Source: Dactylosporangium fulvum (GTDB taxonomy: Bacteria; Actinomycetota; Actinomycetes; Mycobacteriales; Micromonosporaceae). Taken from it: a stretch of DNA of 64,000 nucleotides. Below, piece after piece: positions 8,213 through 16,762 of the stretch (position 1 is the stretch's first letter; each line of letters starts with the position of its first letter). Below the pieces are notes generated by a model. It was not told the DNA's origin and did no database searches. It worked only from the letters and a program-made list of their open reading frames with translations. The stretch spans positions 8,270,501 through 8,334,500 of the forward strand of contig NZ_CP073720.1 in NCBI RefSeq assembly GCF_025137375.1, written 5' to 3'. A program made the position numbers and the translations under genes.

Positions 8213-8609
8213 CCCGCCGGCGGGACCGCTGGGGGCGCAGCGCGGGCCGCTCGTCGACGCAGTTGGCGGTCGCGGCGGGCAGCGCGTCGATCAGGTCACG
8301 CGGGTCGGCGTCGACGGCGCCGTCGACGCTGCCGAACACGGCGATCCCGCTCATCCCGGCCGCGACGCCGAGCCACGAGCGGATCGCCGGCGACGGGGCG
8401 GCGAGGCGGACCTCGCCACCCCGGTCACGGGCCGTGTCTGCGACGCTCACGAGCAGGGCGGCCCCCACGGTGTCGCAGACCGTCACCTGCGAGACGTCGA
8501 GCACCAGCCGGGGTTCGTGCGCGGCGAGGCACCCGGCCAGCACCGGCTCCACCGTCGCGACGGTCCCGTCCACCAGCAGCCCGTGCAGGGCCAGCACGAC
8601 AGCACTCAT
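8157..8609 (-). CDS. STAS-domain anti-sigma factor antagonist-like protein
   Basis: This 150-residue protein has a STAS fold over about residues 1-105. The segment LVLDVSQVTVCDTVGAALLVSVAD matches the region around the phosphorylatable Ser of SpoIIAA-type antagonists, but the site here reads CDTVGA, so Thr replaces Ser. The C-terminus is a basic, disordered tail (RPQRSRRRVSLSGRARSRRG). The ATG at 8609 is preferred over 8630 because the STAS strand begins right after it. No anti-sigma kinase is nearby. Confidence 0.75.
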   Translation of the reverse strand: MSAVVLALHGLLVDGTVATVEPVLAGCLAAHEPRLVLDVSQVTVCDTVGAALLVSVADTARDRGGEVRLAAPSPAIRSWLGVAAGMSGIAVFGSVDGAVDADPRDLIDALPAATANCVDERPALRPQRSRRRVSLSGRARSRRGPASPRR

Positions 8610-8702
8610 CGTCTCCGACGGTACTGGCACCGGCCACCGGTGTCAGCGGACACACGGTGGACCCCGCACGGGTCACTCGTGCACCGGCGACGGCTCGAAG
8701 GG

Positions 8703-9209
8703 TCAGGCGCGGATGGCGTCGAGGGCCTTCTTCAGCGCCTTCGGCTCGGTCGGCCTCGTCGGTGCGGACGGGCGCAGCTCCAACATCCTGGCGCCGAGCT
8801 CCTGGAGCTCGTCACGGCCGAGGGCCTCGCGGACCTTCGGGAACCACTCCTGTTCCTCCTCCTCGACGTGGTGGGTCACGTTCTCGATGAGGACCGTGAC
8901 CTTGGCGTCGAAGTGCTCGTCCTCGGGTCCCATCGTGGCGAGCTCCATGCAGAGCACATCGGCCACGTGGTGTTCCTCATAGGACTCGAGGACGTCGTCC
9001 TCCAGGTCGGGCACGAGCCGCCGGACCTCCGGGTACATGACCTCGTTCTCGAGGTACGTGTGCACCGTCAGCCCTTCGAGGATCTGCTCGACGATCTTCG
9101 CCTTCCGGGTCGCCGGGCCGTCCTCGTTCGCCTGGAACTCCTTGAACAACCGCCTCATGTTCTTGTGGTCCTCTTTGAGGAGCACGATCGCGTCAGTCGA
9201 CATGACCAT
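8703..9209 (-). CDS. Hemerythrin HHE-domain protein
   Basis: This 168-residue cytoplasmic protein has a four-helix bundle that should bind a di-iron centre. The His/Glu ligand pattern is visible as LLKEDHKNM, VHTYLENEVMYPE, YEEHHVAD and VTHHVEEEEQEWFP. Family members sense or store O2 or NO or protect against oxidative stress; the exact role here is not readable. The C-terminus (about 145-168) is a basic Ala/Lys/Pro tail. Confidence 0.9.
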   Translation of the reverse strand: MVMSTDAIVLLKEDHKNMRRLFKEFQANEDGPATRKAKIVEQILEGLTVHTYLENEVMYPEVRRLVPDLEDDVLESYEEHHVADVLCMELATMGPEDEHFDAKVTVLIENVTHHVEEEEQEWFPKVREALGRDELQELGARMLELRPSAPTRPTEPKALKKALDAIRA

Positions 9210-9224
9210 CGGGTTACCCCTGGG

Positions 9225-9779
9225 CTAGCGCCTCACACTCACGACCACCCCGGATCCGTGGTCGAGCTCGACCGTCACCAGATCGGGGTGCTCGACGAGG
9301 GCCCGGCGGACCCCCCGCTGCACGGCCTTGAAGTCCTCCGGCCACCCGTCGATCTCGGTCATGTCGTCGACCACGAGCGTCCCCCTGGAGTTGATCTTCG
9401 CGACGGTACGGTCCAGCCCCTCGGTCTTCCCGCCACGCGCGTCCGCGAAGACGAGGTCGAAGCCGCCCTCGACCGCCGCCAGGAACTCCAGCGCGTCGCC
9501 GACCCGCAGCTCCACAAAGGACGGCCAGTCCTCCCGGGCGGCGACGGCCGCGGTCGCCGGGTCGACCTCGACGGTGGTCACGGTGACGTCGGTGCGGGGC
9601 AGCAGGCCCGAGACCAGCCAGGCGGTCCCGACGCCGGCGCCCGTGCCGATCTCCAGCACCCGCGCGCCGGGCGGCAGGGCCGCGGCCAGGACGGCGAGGA
9701 GCCGGCCGACCGGCGGCTCGCAGGACAGGCCGAATCCGTTGGCCTCGGCCCGGGCGTAGGCGGCATCGACAAGATTCAT
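9225..9779 (-). CDS. SAM-dependent O-methyltransferase-like protein
   Basis: This 184-residue Rossmann methyltransferase has the SAM-binding motif I VLEIGTGAGVGTAWL, a TTVEVDPATAAVA acidic loop and the FDLVFADARGGK motif typical of the catechol O-methyltransferase-like family. ATG at 9779 is chosen because AGGGT lies just upstream and homologous sequence begins at MNLVDAAYARAEANG. Substrate unknown. It sits 15 bases upstream of the hemerythrin gene on the same strand. Confidence 0.85.
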   Translation of the reverse strand: MNLVDAAYARAEANGFGLSCEPPVGRLLAVLAAALPPGARVLEIGTGAGVGTAWLVSGLLPRTDVTVTTVEVDPATAAVAAREDWPSFVELRVGDALEFLAAVEGGFDLVFADARGGKTEGLDRTVAKINSRGTLVVDDMTEIDGWPEDFKAVQRGVRRALVEHPDLVTVELDHGSGVVVSVRR

Positions 9780-9832
9780 GGGTGCATACCCTAGCGAGGA
9801 TCCCGTCACGGCGCGTGCAAAGCTTGTCCCCC

Positions 9833-10531
9833 GTGAAGTCACTGCGGATCATCACGATCACCGCCGCCTTGCTCGCCCTCGGCGCCTGCGGTGAGTCCGG
9901 CACTCCCCCGCCGTCGGCCGACAAGGACGCGGCGGAGCAGAGTGCCACGAACACGTACGAGGTCAAGGAAGACGTCAGCGTCGTCGAGGTGAACAGCCTG
10001 GGCGGCACCATCAAGGTGAGCGTCGGCAACGGTCCGACGATCAAGGTGACGGAGACCCAGCAGTACCGCAGCGACAAGCCGGGCCGCAAGCAGACCGTGG
10101 AGGGCGGGGAGCTGGTGCTCGCCTCGACCGGCTGCCCGAAGAACAACTGCTCGATCTCCTACGAGCTGCAGATCCCGTCGACGCTCTCACTGCGGCTCGA
10201 CAGCTCGGGCGGCGCGGTCACGCTCAACGGCATGACCGGCCTCATCGACGTGGCGACGGACGGCGGCCCTCTCAACGGCGAGGCGCTCGCGCCGCCGGAG
10301 CTCAACGCACGCACCGGCGGCGGCCCGATCGAGCTGCGGGTCACCCAGGCGCCCGACCGGATCAGGGTCGACAGCGGCGGCGCGAACGTCAACATGCGGC
10401 TGACCTCGGACGCCTACGCCCTGCAGACCGAGCTCGACGGCGGCAAGCAGAGCGGGTCGATCAAGACCGACGCCGGCTCGGCCCACAAGGTGCACATCGC
10501 CACCGGCGGCGGCGACCTGCTGTTCGTCTAG
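9833..10531 (+). CDS. Lipoprotein with DUF4097-like beta repeats
   Basis: This 232-residue lipoprotein has a short signal peptide with lipobox LGAC at about residues 16-19. The mature part is Gly/Thr-rich and repetitive (SLGGTIKVSVGNG, SSGGAVTLNGMTG, TGGGPIELRV, SGGANVNMRL), the regular pattern of a beta-helical DUF4097-type domain. GTG at 9833 gives a proper lipoprotein signal. It is divergent from the methyltransferase gene and is followed by a hairpin terminator. Function unknown. Confidence 0.85.
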   Translation: MKSLRIITITAALLALGACGESGTPPPSADKDAAEQSATNTYEVKEDVSVVEVNSLGGTIKVSVGNGPTIKVTETQQYRSDKPGRKQTVEGGELVLASTGCPKNNCSISYELQIPSTLSLRLDSSGGAVTLNGMTGLIDVATDGGPLNGEALAPPELNARTGGGPIELRVTQAPDRIRVDSGGANVNMRLTSDAYALQTELDGGKQSGSIKTDAGSAHKVHIATGGGDLLFV

Positions 10532-10540
10532 AGCAGCGTT

Positions 10541-10566
10541 TCGTGATCCGGCTGATGGGATCACGA
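10541..10566 (+). terminator. Hairpin terminator after the lipoprotein gene
   Basis: TCGTGATCC pairs perfectly with GGATCACGA across an 8-base loop, 9 bases after the stop codon. Confidence 0.7.
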
Positions 10567-10840
10567 GGCGGTTGGCCAGGTCGTGGCCCGTGCCTCGTTC
10601 CACCGGATCAAGGTCGGGGCGTAGCCGGGCAGGCGGACGGCGTGCAGCCACGAGGCCTGCCCGGCCGGCCGGTCGGTCATCCGCCGGCTGCGGTGGGTGT
10701 TGCCCGGACCTGAATGGCCCGGCGGTGCCAGCCGCGCCGGGGACCGAACCCCTTTCCGCCCGGCCCGGCGGCCGCCCGCCCGGACCGCCGGCAACCGCAC
10801 CGGATCTCCCCAGCCACGGCCGGCTCAGCAACCACGGCCG

Positions 10841-10940
10841 GGCTCGACGACTCGCGACCGGACTTGACGGCTCGCGGCCGGGCTTGGCGGCCCGCGACCA
10901 GGCTCCACAGCTCGCAGCCGGGCTTGGCGGCTTCGCGAGG
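10841..10940 (+). repeat. 20-bp tandem array, five units
   Basis: Five 20-bp units follow the consensus GGCTYGRCGGCTCGCGACCG with several substitutions; a degenerate 19-bp unit precedes them. The other copy of the surrounding repeat has seven units. A 20-bp period is not a multiple of three, which argues against a coding repeat. Confidence 0.85.
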
Positions 10941-11021
10941 CGGTGCATGGGTCGCCGATCCGGCCGACGCGCCGGCGCCGATCGCTCATGCGCACCAGCT
11001 CAGCGATCTTGTCCGGCTTCT

Positions 11022-11076
11022 TCATGATCCGGAAGACTTCGCGCCCAATAGCAGCGTCAAGTCTTCCAGATCATGA
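11022..11076. repeat. Palindrome family P1, copy 1
   Basis: An imperfect palindrome of about 23-bp arms starts TCATGATCCGGAAGACTT and closes on a short CAATAGCA loop. The same sequence occurs inverted at 15547-15599 and in the second complex repeat at 56560-56614. Confidence 0.85.
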
Positions 11077-11300
11077 GCATGTCCGAAACCCGCTATCCGG
11101 ATGGGTCGATGTGGAGGCCGCCTCTCCAGCTTGTCCACAACAAGGGGTGCAGAGCGACGCCGTCGACGCCCAACCAGCCGGCGCGCTCCCACTGTTTGCC
11201 CGACGCGACCAAACCGGACGTCCTCATGATCCCGAAGGGCTTGTGCAGCCAGGGAGCCTGTCGCGCAATTCGGATCCCTCGCGCGTCAACCCCGACAACC

Positions 11301-11380
11301 GCGCCGATCTTGGAGTTGTGGTCCTTGACAAACCCGGACAAATTCGGAGGTTCATGGCGCCACAACTCCAAGATCGGCGC
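11301..11380. repeat. Long-armed hairpin family P3, copy 1
   Basis: Perfect 21-bp arms (11301-11321 and 11360-11380; core GATCTTGGAGTTGTGG) flank a 38-nt loop that contains TGACA, GGACAAA, CGGAG and TCATGGC. Related copies are at 56839-56918 and 57953-58028. Confidence 0.88.
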
Positions 11381-11645
11381 GTAGTTGGGCCGCCAACGCT
11401 GTCCCAGCGAATTACGCAACAGGCTCCCAGGGGTGCACCAAGTCTCCGTGATCATGAAACAGCGGCCACCGTGCCGGCGTGATCGCGAACGCATCGTGAT
11501 CACGAGCCACAAGCCGGCCGGAACCCACGCGGCAACGCCGAGCCTCCGCGATCACCGATCCGGCCGGCGACCGGCCCGAGCAGGACGCCGACCGTGCTGG
11601 AGTCCGGCGGTCCGACGACCGGATCCGCCCATTGGTCAATGATCG

Positions 11646-12872
11646 TTAGTCGATGAGCGCGCTGTAGACGAGCTGGCGGAGCTGGGGGCGCAGCGGATAC
11701 GTGCTGGACGGCATCAGCTGGGTGTAGAGGCCGACGGTGAGCCGCTCGACAGGATCCACCCAGAAGGCCGTGCTCGCCGCGCCGCCCCAGTAGTACGTGC
11801 CGGGGCTGCTCCACACACGCGCCGGCACCGGATCGCGGACCACCGCGAAGCCGAGGCCGAAGCCGATGCCCTCGAACGTCGTCTCGGCGAACCCGCCGGT
11901 CTGGAGGGTGTCGAGGTCCACGCCGCCGGGCAGGTGGTTGCGGGTCATGAACCCGATCGTGCGGCTGCTGAGCAGGCGCTCCCCCGCCAGGGTGCCGCCC
12001 TGCAGGAGCATCTGCATGAACCGCTGGTAGTCGGCGGCGGTCGAGATGAGGCCGCCGCCGCCCGACGGGACGGTCGGCTCCTCGAAGGCGGCCTTGCCGA
12101 TCGGGTCGAACCGCGTCGCCCTGCCGTCGGGGCCCGGCACGTACAGCGCCGCCATCCGCTTCGAACCGGCCTCGACCGACCAGCAGGTGTCGACCATGCC
12201 CAGCGGCTCGAAGATCCGGGTCCGCAGGAAGCCGGGCAGCGACTGGCCGGAGACTACCTCGACGAGCCGGCCGAGCACGTCGGTCGAGACGCCGTAGCCC
12301 CACGCCGTGCCGGGCTGGAACAGCAGCGGCAGCGCCGCCCAGTCGCGGGACGCCTGGGCGAGGTCGACGCCGGTCTTGGGCAGCACGTCGTAACCGGCCT
12401 TGCGGTAGAGGGCGTCGACGACCGAGGTCTGCAGGAAGCCGTACGTGAGGCCGGACGTGTGGGTGAGCAGGTGCCAGACGCGGATCGGCTCGACGGCCGG
12501 CACGGTGAACGGCTGGCTCGCCGAGCCCTTGTCGTAGACCCTGACGTCGGCGAACTCAGGCAGCCACCGGCTGATCGGGTCGGTCAGCTCGAAGCGGCCC
12601 TCCTCCCACAGCATCATCGCGGCGACCGAGGTGATGGGCTTGGTCATCGAGTAGATGCGCCACTGGGTGTCCGGCTCGACCGGCAGGCCGGCCTCGGCGT
12701 CACGCGCGCCGTAGGTGCTGCTGTGTGCCACCTTGCCGTCACGCGCGACGACGATCTGCCATCCGGCCAGCCGGCCGTCGTCGACATACCCGGCGAAGTG
12801 GGCGTCCAGGCGGGCCAGCCGCCGCGCGTCGAATCCGGCCTGCTCGGGCGCCACCTCGCGGTCGATGTTCAC
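11646..12872 (-). CDS. Serine hydrolase, class C beta-lactamase/esterase family
   Basis: This 408-residue protein has the beta-lactamase-related fold used by esterases and D,D-peptidases. The catalytic SxxK is SMTK (about residue 75-78, in WRIYSMTKPI), and the second motif is the Tyr in WGYGVSTDVLG. LTHTSGLTYGF and GLISTAADYQRFMQMLL are family signatures. There is no signal peptide, so it is probably cytoplasmic, which favours an esterase over a cell-wall enzyme or a resistance lactamase. It stands alone on this strand. Confidence 0.88.
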   Translation of the reverse strand: MNIDREVAPEQAGFDARRLARLDAHFAGYVDDGRLAGWQIVVARDGKVAHSSTYGARDAEAGLPVEPDTQWRIYSMTKPITSVAAMMLWEEGRFELTDPISRWLPEFADVRVYDKGSASQPFTVPAVEPIRVWHLLTHTSGLTYGFLQTSVVDALYRKAGYDVLPKTGVDLAQASRDWAALPLLFQPGTAWGYGVSTDVLGRLVEVVSGQSLPGFLRTRIFEPLGMVDTCWSVEAGSKRMAALYVPGPDGRATRFDPIGKAAFEEPTVPSGGGGLISTAADYQRFMQMLLQGGTLAGERLLSSRTIGFMTRNHLPGGVDLDTLQTGGFAETTFEGIGFGLGFAVVRDPVPARVWSSPGTYYWGGAASTAFWVDPVERLTVGLYTQLMPSSTYPLRPQLRQLVYSALID

Positions 12873-12905
12873 ATCGCGGACTCTATGCTCGCCCGCTCCG
12901 GGAGA

Positions 12906-13481
12906 TCAAGAAATCGCGAGCTGCTCGGCCCCTTGCACCACCCTGTCCACGAACCCGTACTCCACCGCCTCCTGCGCGGTGAACCAGCGGTCGCGGTCGG
13001 AGTCGGCCTCGATCTGTTCCGGGATCTGGCCGGTGTGCTCGGCGATGAGCCGCTGCACGATCTGCTTGGTCAGCAACAACTGCTCCGCCTGGATCGCGAT
13101 GTCGGCCGTCGTGCCGCCGATACCGCCGGACGGCTGGTGCATGACGACCCGCGAGTGCGGCAGCGCGAACCGCTTGCCGGGGGTGCCTGCGCTGAGCAGG
13201 AACTGCCCCATCGACGCAGCAATGCCCATGACCACCGTCGACACGTCGTTGCGGATGAAGCGCATCGTGTCGTAGATGGCCATCCCGGCGTGCACGGCGC
13301 CGCCGGGTGAGTTGATCCAGAGGCTGATGTCCTTCTCGGAGTCCTCGGCGGCCAGGAGGATCAGCTGGCCGCAGATGCGGTTGGCACTCTCGTCGTTGAC
13401 CTCGGTGCCGAGCACGATGATGCGCTTGGCGAGTAGCCGCTCGAAGACGGCACTGTCGAAGGGGATCTCAAGGTCGGCCAT
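12906..13481 (-). CDS. clpP: ATP-dependent Clp protease proteolytic subunit
   Basis: This 191-residue ClpP forms the serine-protease barrel that degrades proteins fed by Clp ATPases. The catalytic Ser is in MGIAASMGQFLLSAG and the His in VVMHQPSGG, with the Asp further on in the expected region; INSPGG is the oxyanion strand. It stands alone: no second clpP and no clpX is adjacent, unlike the usual clpP1P2-clpX arrangement, so it may be an additional ClpP paralogue. Confidence 0.93.
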   Translation of the reverse strand: MADLEIPFDSAVFERLLAKRIIVLGTEVNDESANRICGQLILLAAEDSEKDISLWINSPGGAVHAGMAIYDTMRFIRNDVSTVVMGIAASMGQFLLSAGTPGKRFALPHSRVVMHQPSGGIGGTTADIAIQAEQLLLTKQIVQRLIAEHTGQIPEQIEADSDRDRWFTAQEAVEYGFVDRVVQGAEQLAIS

Positions 13482-13577
13482 GCGGTGGGCTCCTTCCCGG
13501 GCCTGGCTTGCTCCTTCCCGACGGTATGGACGATCGGCGCCCTTGAGATCCCCGGTTCGCTGTGAGCGTGTTCGCTG

Positions 13578-15449
13578 TCAGCGTGGCTCTTGCAGGATCG
13601 GTCTCAGGGCATCGATGACCGCCGCGTCCTCGATTGTCGACGGCACCGGCTCGTCACGGCCGGCCGCGATGCCGCGCATGGTCTTGCGCAGGATCTTGCC
13701 CGAGCGCGTCTTCGGCAACGCCGGGACGACCTGCACGCTCTTCAGGGCGGCGACCGCGCCGATGCGTTCGCGGACCAGGGCGACCAACTCGTCGACCAGC
13801 CCGTCGGTTGCCGGGGCGTTGGCCTTCAGTACGACAAACCCTCGCGGCACCTGCCCCTTCAACTCGTCGTCGACACCGATCACGGCACATTCGGCGACCG
13901 CCGGGTGGGAGGCCAGGACCTCTTCCATCGACCCCGTCGACAGCCGGTGCCCGGCGACGTTGATGACGTCGTCGGTGCGGCCCATGACATACAGGTAGCC
14001 GTCCTCGTCGAAGCGGCCGCCGTCGCCGGTCAGATACGCGCCGGGGTACGCGCTGAGATACGACGCCACGAACCGCTCGTCGTCGTCCCACAGCGTCGGC
14101 AGGCAGCCCGGCGGCAGCGGCAGCCGGATCACGATCGCGCCGTCCTCGCCGGCGGGCGCGTCGGTGCCGTCGGGCCGCAGGACCCGCACGTCGTATCCGG
14201 GCACCGGCACCGACGGCGAGCCGGCCTTCGTCGGCATCGGCTCCAGGCCGCGCGGGCTGGCGACGATCGGCCAGCCGGTCTCGGTCTGCCACCAGTGGTC
14301 GACGACGGGCACCCCGAGCTTCTCGCCGGCCCACCCATACGTCTGCGGGTCGAGCCGCTCGCCGGCGAGGAAGAGGGTGCGCAGGCTGGGCATCGGGCGG
14401 ATGTGCCGGCCGTCCGGGTCCTCCTTGCGGATCGCGCGGATCGCGGTCGGCGCCGTGAACAGCACGTTGACGCCGTGCTCCTCGACCACCCGCCAGAACG
14501 CCCCGGCGTCGGGCGTGCCGACGGGCTTGCCCTCATACATGATCGTGGTGGCGCCGACCAGCAGCGGGGCATACACGATGTACGAGTGGCCGACCACCCA
14601 GCCGACGTCGGAGGCGGCCCAGAACACGTCGCCGGGGCCGACCGCGTAGACGTTGGTCATCGACCAGGCGAGCGCGACGGCATGGCCGCCGTTGTCGCGG
14701 ACGATGCCCTTCGGCCGGCCGGTCGTGCCGGAGGTGTAGAGGACGTAGAGCGGGTCGGTCGCCGCGACCGGCACGCACTCCGCGGCGGTGCCGCCCTTGA
14801 CCGCGTCCGCCCAGGTCAGGTCCGTGCCGGACAGGTCGGCGGGCGCCTGCTCGCGCTGGAGGACGATCGTGTGGTCGGGCCGGTGCGTGGCCTCGGCGAG
14901 CGCGGCGTCGAGCAGCGGCTTGTACCTGACGATCCGGCTCGCCTCGATGCCGCACGAGGTGGCGACGACGACCTTCGGCCGCGCGTCGTCGATGCGGGCG
15001 GCGAGCTCCTTCGGCCCGAAGCCGCCGAAGACGACGGAGTGCACGGCCCCGAGCCGCGCACACGCGAGCATGGCGATCACGGCCTCGGGCACCATGGCCA
15101 TGTAGATGACGACGCGGTCACCCCGGCCCACGCCGAGCCGCCGGAGCGCCCCGGCGAAGATCGCCACCTCGTCGCGCAGCTCCCGGAAGGTGTACTTGCT
15201 GACGGTCCCGGTGACGGGACTGTCGTGGATGAGGGCGGTCCGGTCGGCGTGTCCGGCGGCGACATGCCGATCCAGGGCGTTGTGGCAGGTGTTGAGTTCG
15301 GCGTCGGGGAACCAGCGGTAGAACGGCGGGCGGTCGCCGTCCAGCACCCGGATCGGCATCCGGTTCCAGTCCACAGCGGCGGCGGCGTCGCGCCAGAATC
15401 CTTGAGGGTCGGCAAGGCTCCGCTCGTAGGTTTCGCGATAAGCGCCCAT
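13578..15449 (-). CDS. prpE: Propionyl-CoA synthetase (acetyl-CoA synthetase family)
   Basis: This 623-residue adenylate-forming enzyme activates a short-chain acid (propionate, possibly acetate) to its CoA thioester. The P-loop is VLYTSGTTGRPKGIVRD, the acid-site motif is VDHWWQTETGWPI, and the catalytic Lys lies in TRSGKILRK near residue 590. The start MGAYRETYERSLADPQGFW and the WWQTETGWP context fit PrpE rather than Acs. No methylcitrate genes are adjacent, so the pathway context is open. Confidence 0.9.
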   Translation of the reverse strand: MGAYRETYERSLADPQGFWRDAAAAVDWNRMPIRVLDGDRPPFYRWFPDAELNTCHNALDRHVAAGHADRTALIHDSPVTGTVSKYTFRELRDEVAIFAGALRRLGVGRGDRVVIYMAMVPEAVIAMLACARLGAVHSVVFGGFGPKELAARIDDARPKVVVATSCGIEASRIVRYKPLLDAALAEATHRPDHTIVLQREQAPADLSGTDLTWADAVKGGTAAECVPVAATDPLYVLYTSGTTGRPKGIVRDNGGHAVALAWSMTNVYAVGPGDVFWAASDVGWVVGHSYIVYAPLLVGATTIMYEGKPVGTPDAGAFWRVVEEHGVNVLFTAPTAIRAIRKEDPDGRHIRPMPSLRTLFLAGERLDPQTYGWAGEKLGVPVVDHWWQTETGWPIVASPRGLEPMPTKAGSPSVPVPGYDVRVLRPDGTDAPAGEDGAIVIRLPLPPGCLPTLWDDDERFVASYLSAYPGAYLTGDGGRFDEDGYLYVMGRTDDVINVAGHRLSTGSMEEVLASHPAVAECAVIGVDDELKGQVPRGFVVLKANAPATDGLVDELVALVRERIGAVAALKSVQVVPALPKTRSGKILRKTMRGIAAGRDEPVPSTIEDAAVIDALRPILQEPR

Positions 15450-15546
15450 GCCGTCGATCCTGCTCCCTCCCCCGCGGTTCCGTCTCTCCCGACCGGCCGA
15501 TTTCTCCCGCCGTTGTGCCCGGTCGCGCCCTGGGTTCGGACATCTC

Positions 15547-15599
15547 CATGATCCGGAAGACTTGACGCCGCCATTCGGCGCGAAGTCTTCCGGATCATG
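15547..15599. repeat. Palindrome family P1, copy 2 (inverted relative to copy 1)
   Basis: About 24-bp arms (CATGATCCGGAAGACTT then two mismatched bases then CGCCG) close on a 5-base CCATT loop. The reverse complement is nearly the same as 11022-11076. It lies between the prpE start and the DUF6295 stop. Confidence 0.88.
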
Positions 15600-15621
15600 C
15601 AGAATCCCGGATTCGGCTGCG

Positions 15622-15903
15622 TCAGTGGCCCGGGGCAGTGGCGCTCGCCAGGCCGGCCGGGGCGTTCGACAGGGCCGTCCGGATGGCCGCCACCAGCGCC
15701 AGCGCCGCCTCCTCGGTCAGCTCCACCGCGACCCGGGCCGCCGGGCCGAGGGCCGGGTTGGCGAAGTCGATGTTCAAGGTGTGGCCGAACGGCGCGTGCT
15801 GCGGATGATCAACGTAGACCGCCGCCCGCGTCACCTCGAACCAGCCGTCCGCGCCCTTGCCGCTGCCCTCCAGGTCGACCGTCTCGGTGTCGTACGTACA
15901 CAC
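15622..15903 (-). CDS. DUF6295 family small protein
   Basis: This 93-residue protein begins MCTYDTETVDLEGSGKGADG and contains WFEVTRAAVYVDHP and HTLNIDFANP, which I recognise as the DUF6295 pattern of short actinobacterial proteins. Function is unknown. It begins 3 bases after the stop of the dienelactone hydrolase gene and is surely co-transcribed, so it may act with that enzyme. Confidence 0.78.
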   Translation of the reverse strand: MCTYDTETVDLEGSGKGADGWFEVTRAAVYVDHPQHAPFGHTLNIDFANPALGPAARVAVELTEEAALALVAAIRTALSNAPAGLASATAPGH

Positions 15904-15906
15904 AGC

Positions 15907-16641
15907 TCAGCCCTCCAGGTGCCGGCCGAAGAACGCGAAGATCCGCTGCCAGCCGTCGACCGCGGCCTGGGGGCGGTAGCTGGGCCGGTCCACGGAGAAG
16001 AACGCGTGGCCGGCGCCCGGGTAGCTGTGGTGCTCGAAGCTCTTGCCGAGCGCCTGCAGCGCCTCGGCCAGCCGCGCCACCTCGGCCGGGGCCGGGAACT
16101 GGTCGTCGTCGCCGAAGAGCCCCAGCACCGGGCAGCGCAGGTCACCCAGCCGGTCCTTGATCGGCTGCATCTTCAACCCGGAGCTCGCCGGCGGCGGCTC
16201 CAGCGCGAACGCGCCGTAGCAGTCCACGGCGGCGTCGACCGGCAGCGCCGTCGCGACCAGCAGCGCCTGCCGGCCGCCCGAGCAGTGCCCGATGACGCCG
16301 ACCTTGCCGTTGCTGTTGTCGAGCGCCCGCAGTGCTTCGACGGCCGTGCCGACGTCCCGGATGATCTGCTCGTCGGCGATCCCGCCCTGCCCGCGCACGA
16401 ACGCGGAGGCGTCGTCGGGCGACGCGTCCGGCGCCTCGCGCCAGTAGAGGTTGGGACAGATCGCGGCATACCCGTTCACGGCGAACCTGCGGACCATCTC
16501 CTTGGTGGCCTCGTCGTAGCCGGGCAGGTGGTGGATCACCACCACACCGGGGAACGGCCCGGGGCCGAGCGGCCGGGCGAGGTACGCCTGGATCTGCTCG
16601 TCCCCGATGAGCACCGTCTCGGCGCGGATCGCATCAGACAT
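15907..16641 (-). CDS. Dienelactone hydrolase family protein
   Basis: This 244-residue alpha/beta hydrolase has the Cys-Asp-His triad of dienelactone hydrolases: the nucleophile Cys in VIGHCSGGRQAL, the Asp in FGDDDQFPA and the His in PGAGHAFFS. ATG at 16641 is preferred because GGAGAAAAG precedes it; the frame extends to 16713 without homology. The family opens lactone or ester rings in aromatic degradation; no ring-cleavage genes are nearby, so the substrate is open. DUF6295 follows in the operon. Confidence 0.88.
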   Translation of the reverse strand: MSDAIRAETVLIGDEQIQAYLARPLGPGPFPGVVVIHHLPGYDEATKEMVRRFAVNGYAAICPNLYWREAPDASPDDASAFVRGQGGIADEQIIRDVGTAVEALRALDNSNGKVGVIGHCSGGRQALLVATALPVDAAVDCYGAFALEPPPASSGLKMQPIKDRLGDLRCPVLGLFGDDDQFPAPAEVARLAEALQALGKSFEHHSYPGAGHAFFSVDRPSYRPQAAVDGWQRIFAFFGRHLEG

Positions 16642-16762
16642 GTTCTTTTCTCCGTGCTCGCACGAAAGTTGCTTAGCCAGGCAAACGATATACACGCCGG
16701 GACGGGCCGCCAAACACGGAAGGCCGCAGCCGGGGACGGCTACGGCCTTCTCGGGGCGACGG

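Larger units (their letters stand above)
10734..11403 (+). repeat. Dispersed complex repeat, copy 1 (670 bp)
   Basis: This block recurs in the same orientation at 56232-56941. Outside the tandem array I count about seven single-base differences over the shared 460-base right part and one in the left part. It contains, in order, a GC-rich segment, a 20-bp tandem array, a CATGATCCGGAAGACTT-type palindrome and a long-armed hairpin with a 38-nt loop. No transposase or terminal target duplication is visible. Confidence 0.9.
10532..11645. other. Gene-poor 1.1-kb intergenic region holding a complex repeat
   Basis: I support no gene here. The first 200 bases hold the lipoprotein terminator and a short leftward frame ending ATTWPTAS that I do not recognise. 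The middle (10734-11403) is a near-identical copy of 56232-56941. The tail (11404-11645) carries decayed GTGATC/GATCAC half-palindromes at 11451-11503 and ends at the stop codon of the serine hydrolase. Composition and lack of codon periodicity argue against coding. Confidence 0.65.

Noticed and set aside
10841..10940. Possible CRISPR array
   Set aside because: The units are contiguous, with no spacers, and diverge along their whole length.
10825..11025. Leftward frame MKKPDKIAELVRMSDRR shared by both complex repeats
   Set aside because: Its conservation is explained by recent repeat identity, and most of it is encoded by the 20-bp array, whose period breaks the frame. No ribosome site is evident.
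11093..11512. Leftward 139-residue frame in the first complex repeat
   Set aside because: It is read through the P3 hairpin and has no family resemblance; probably spurious.
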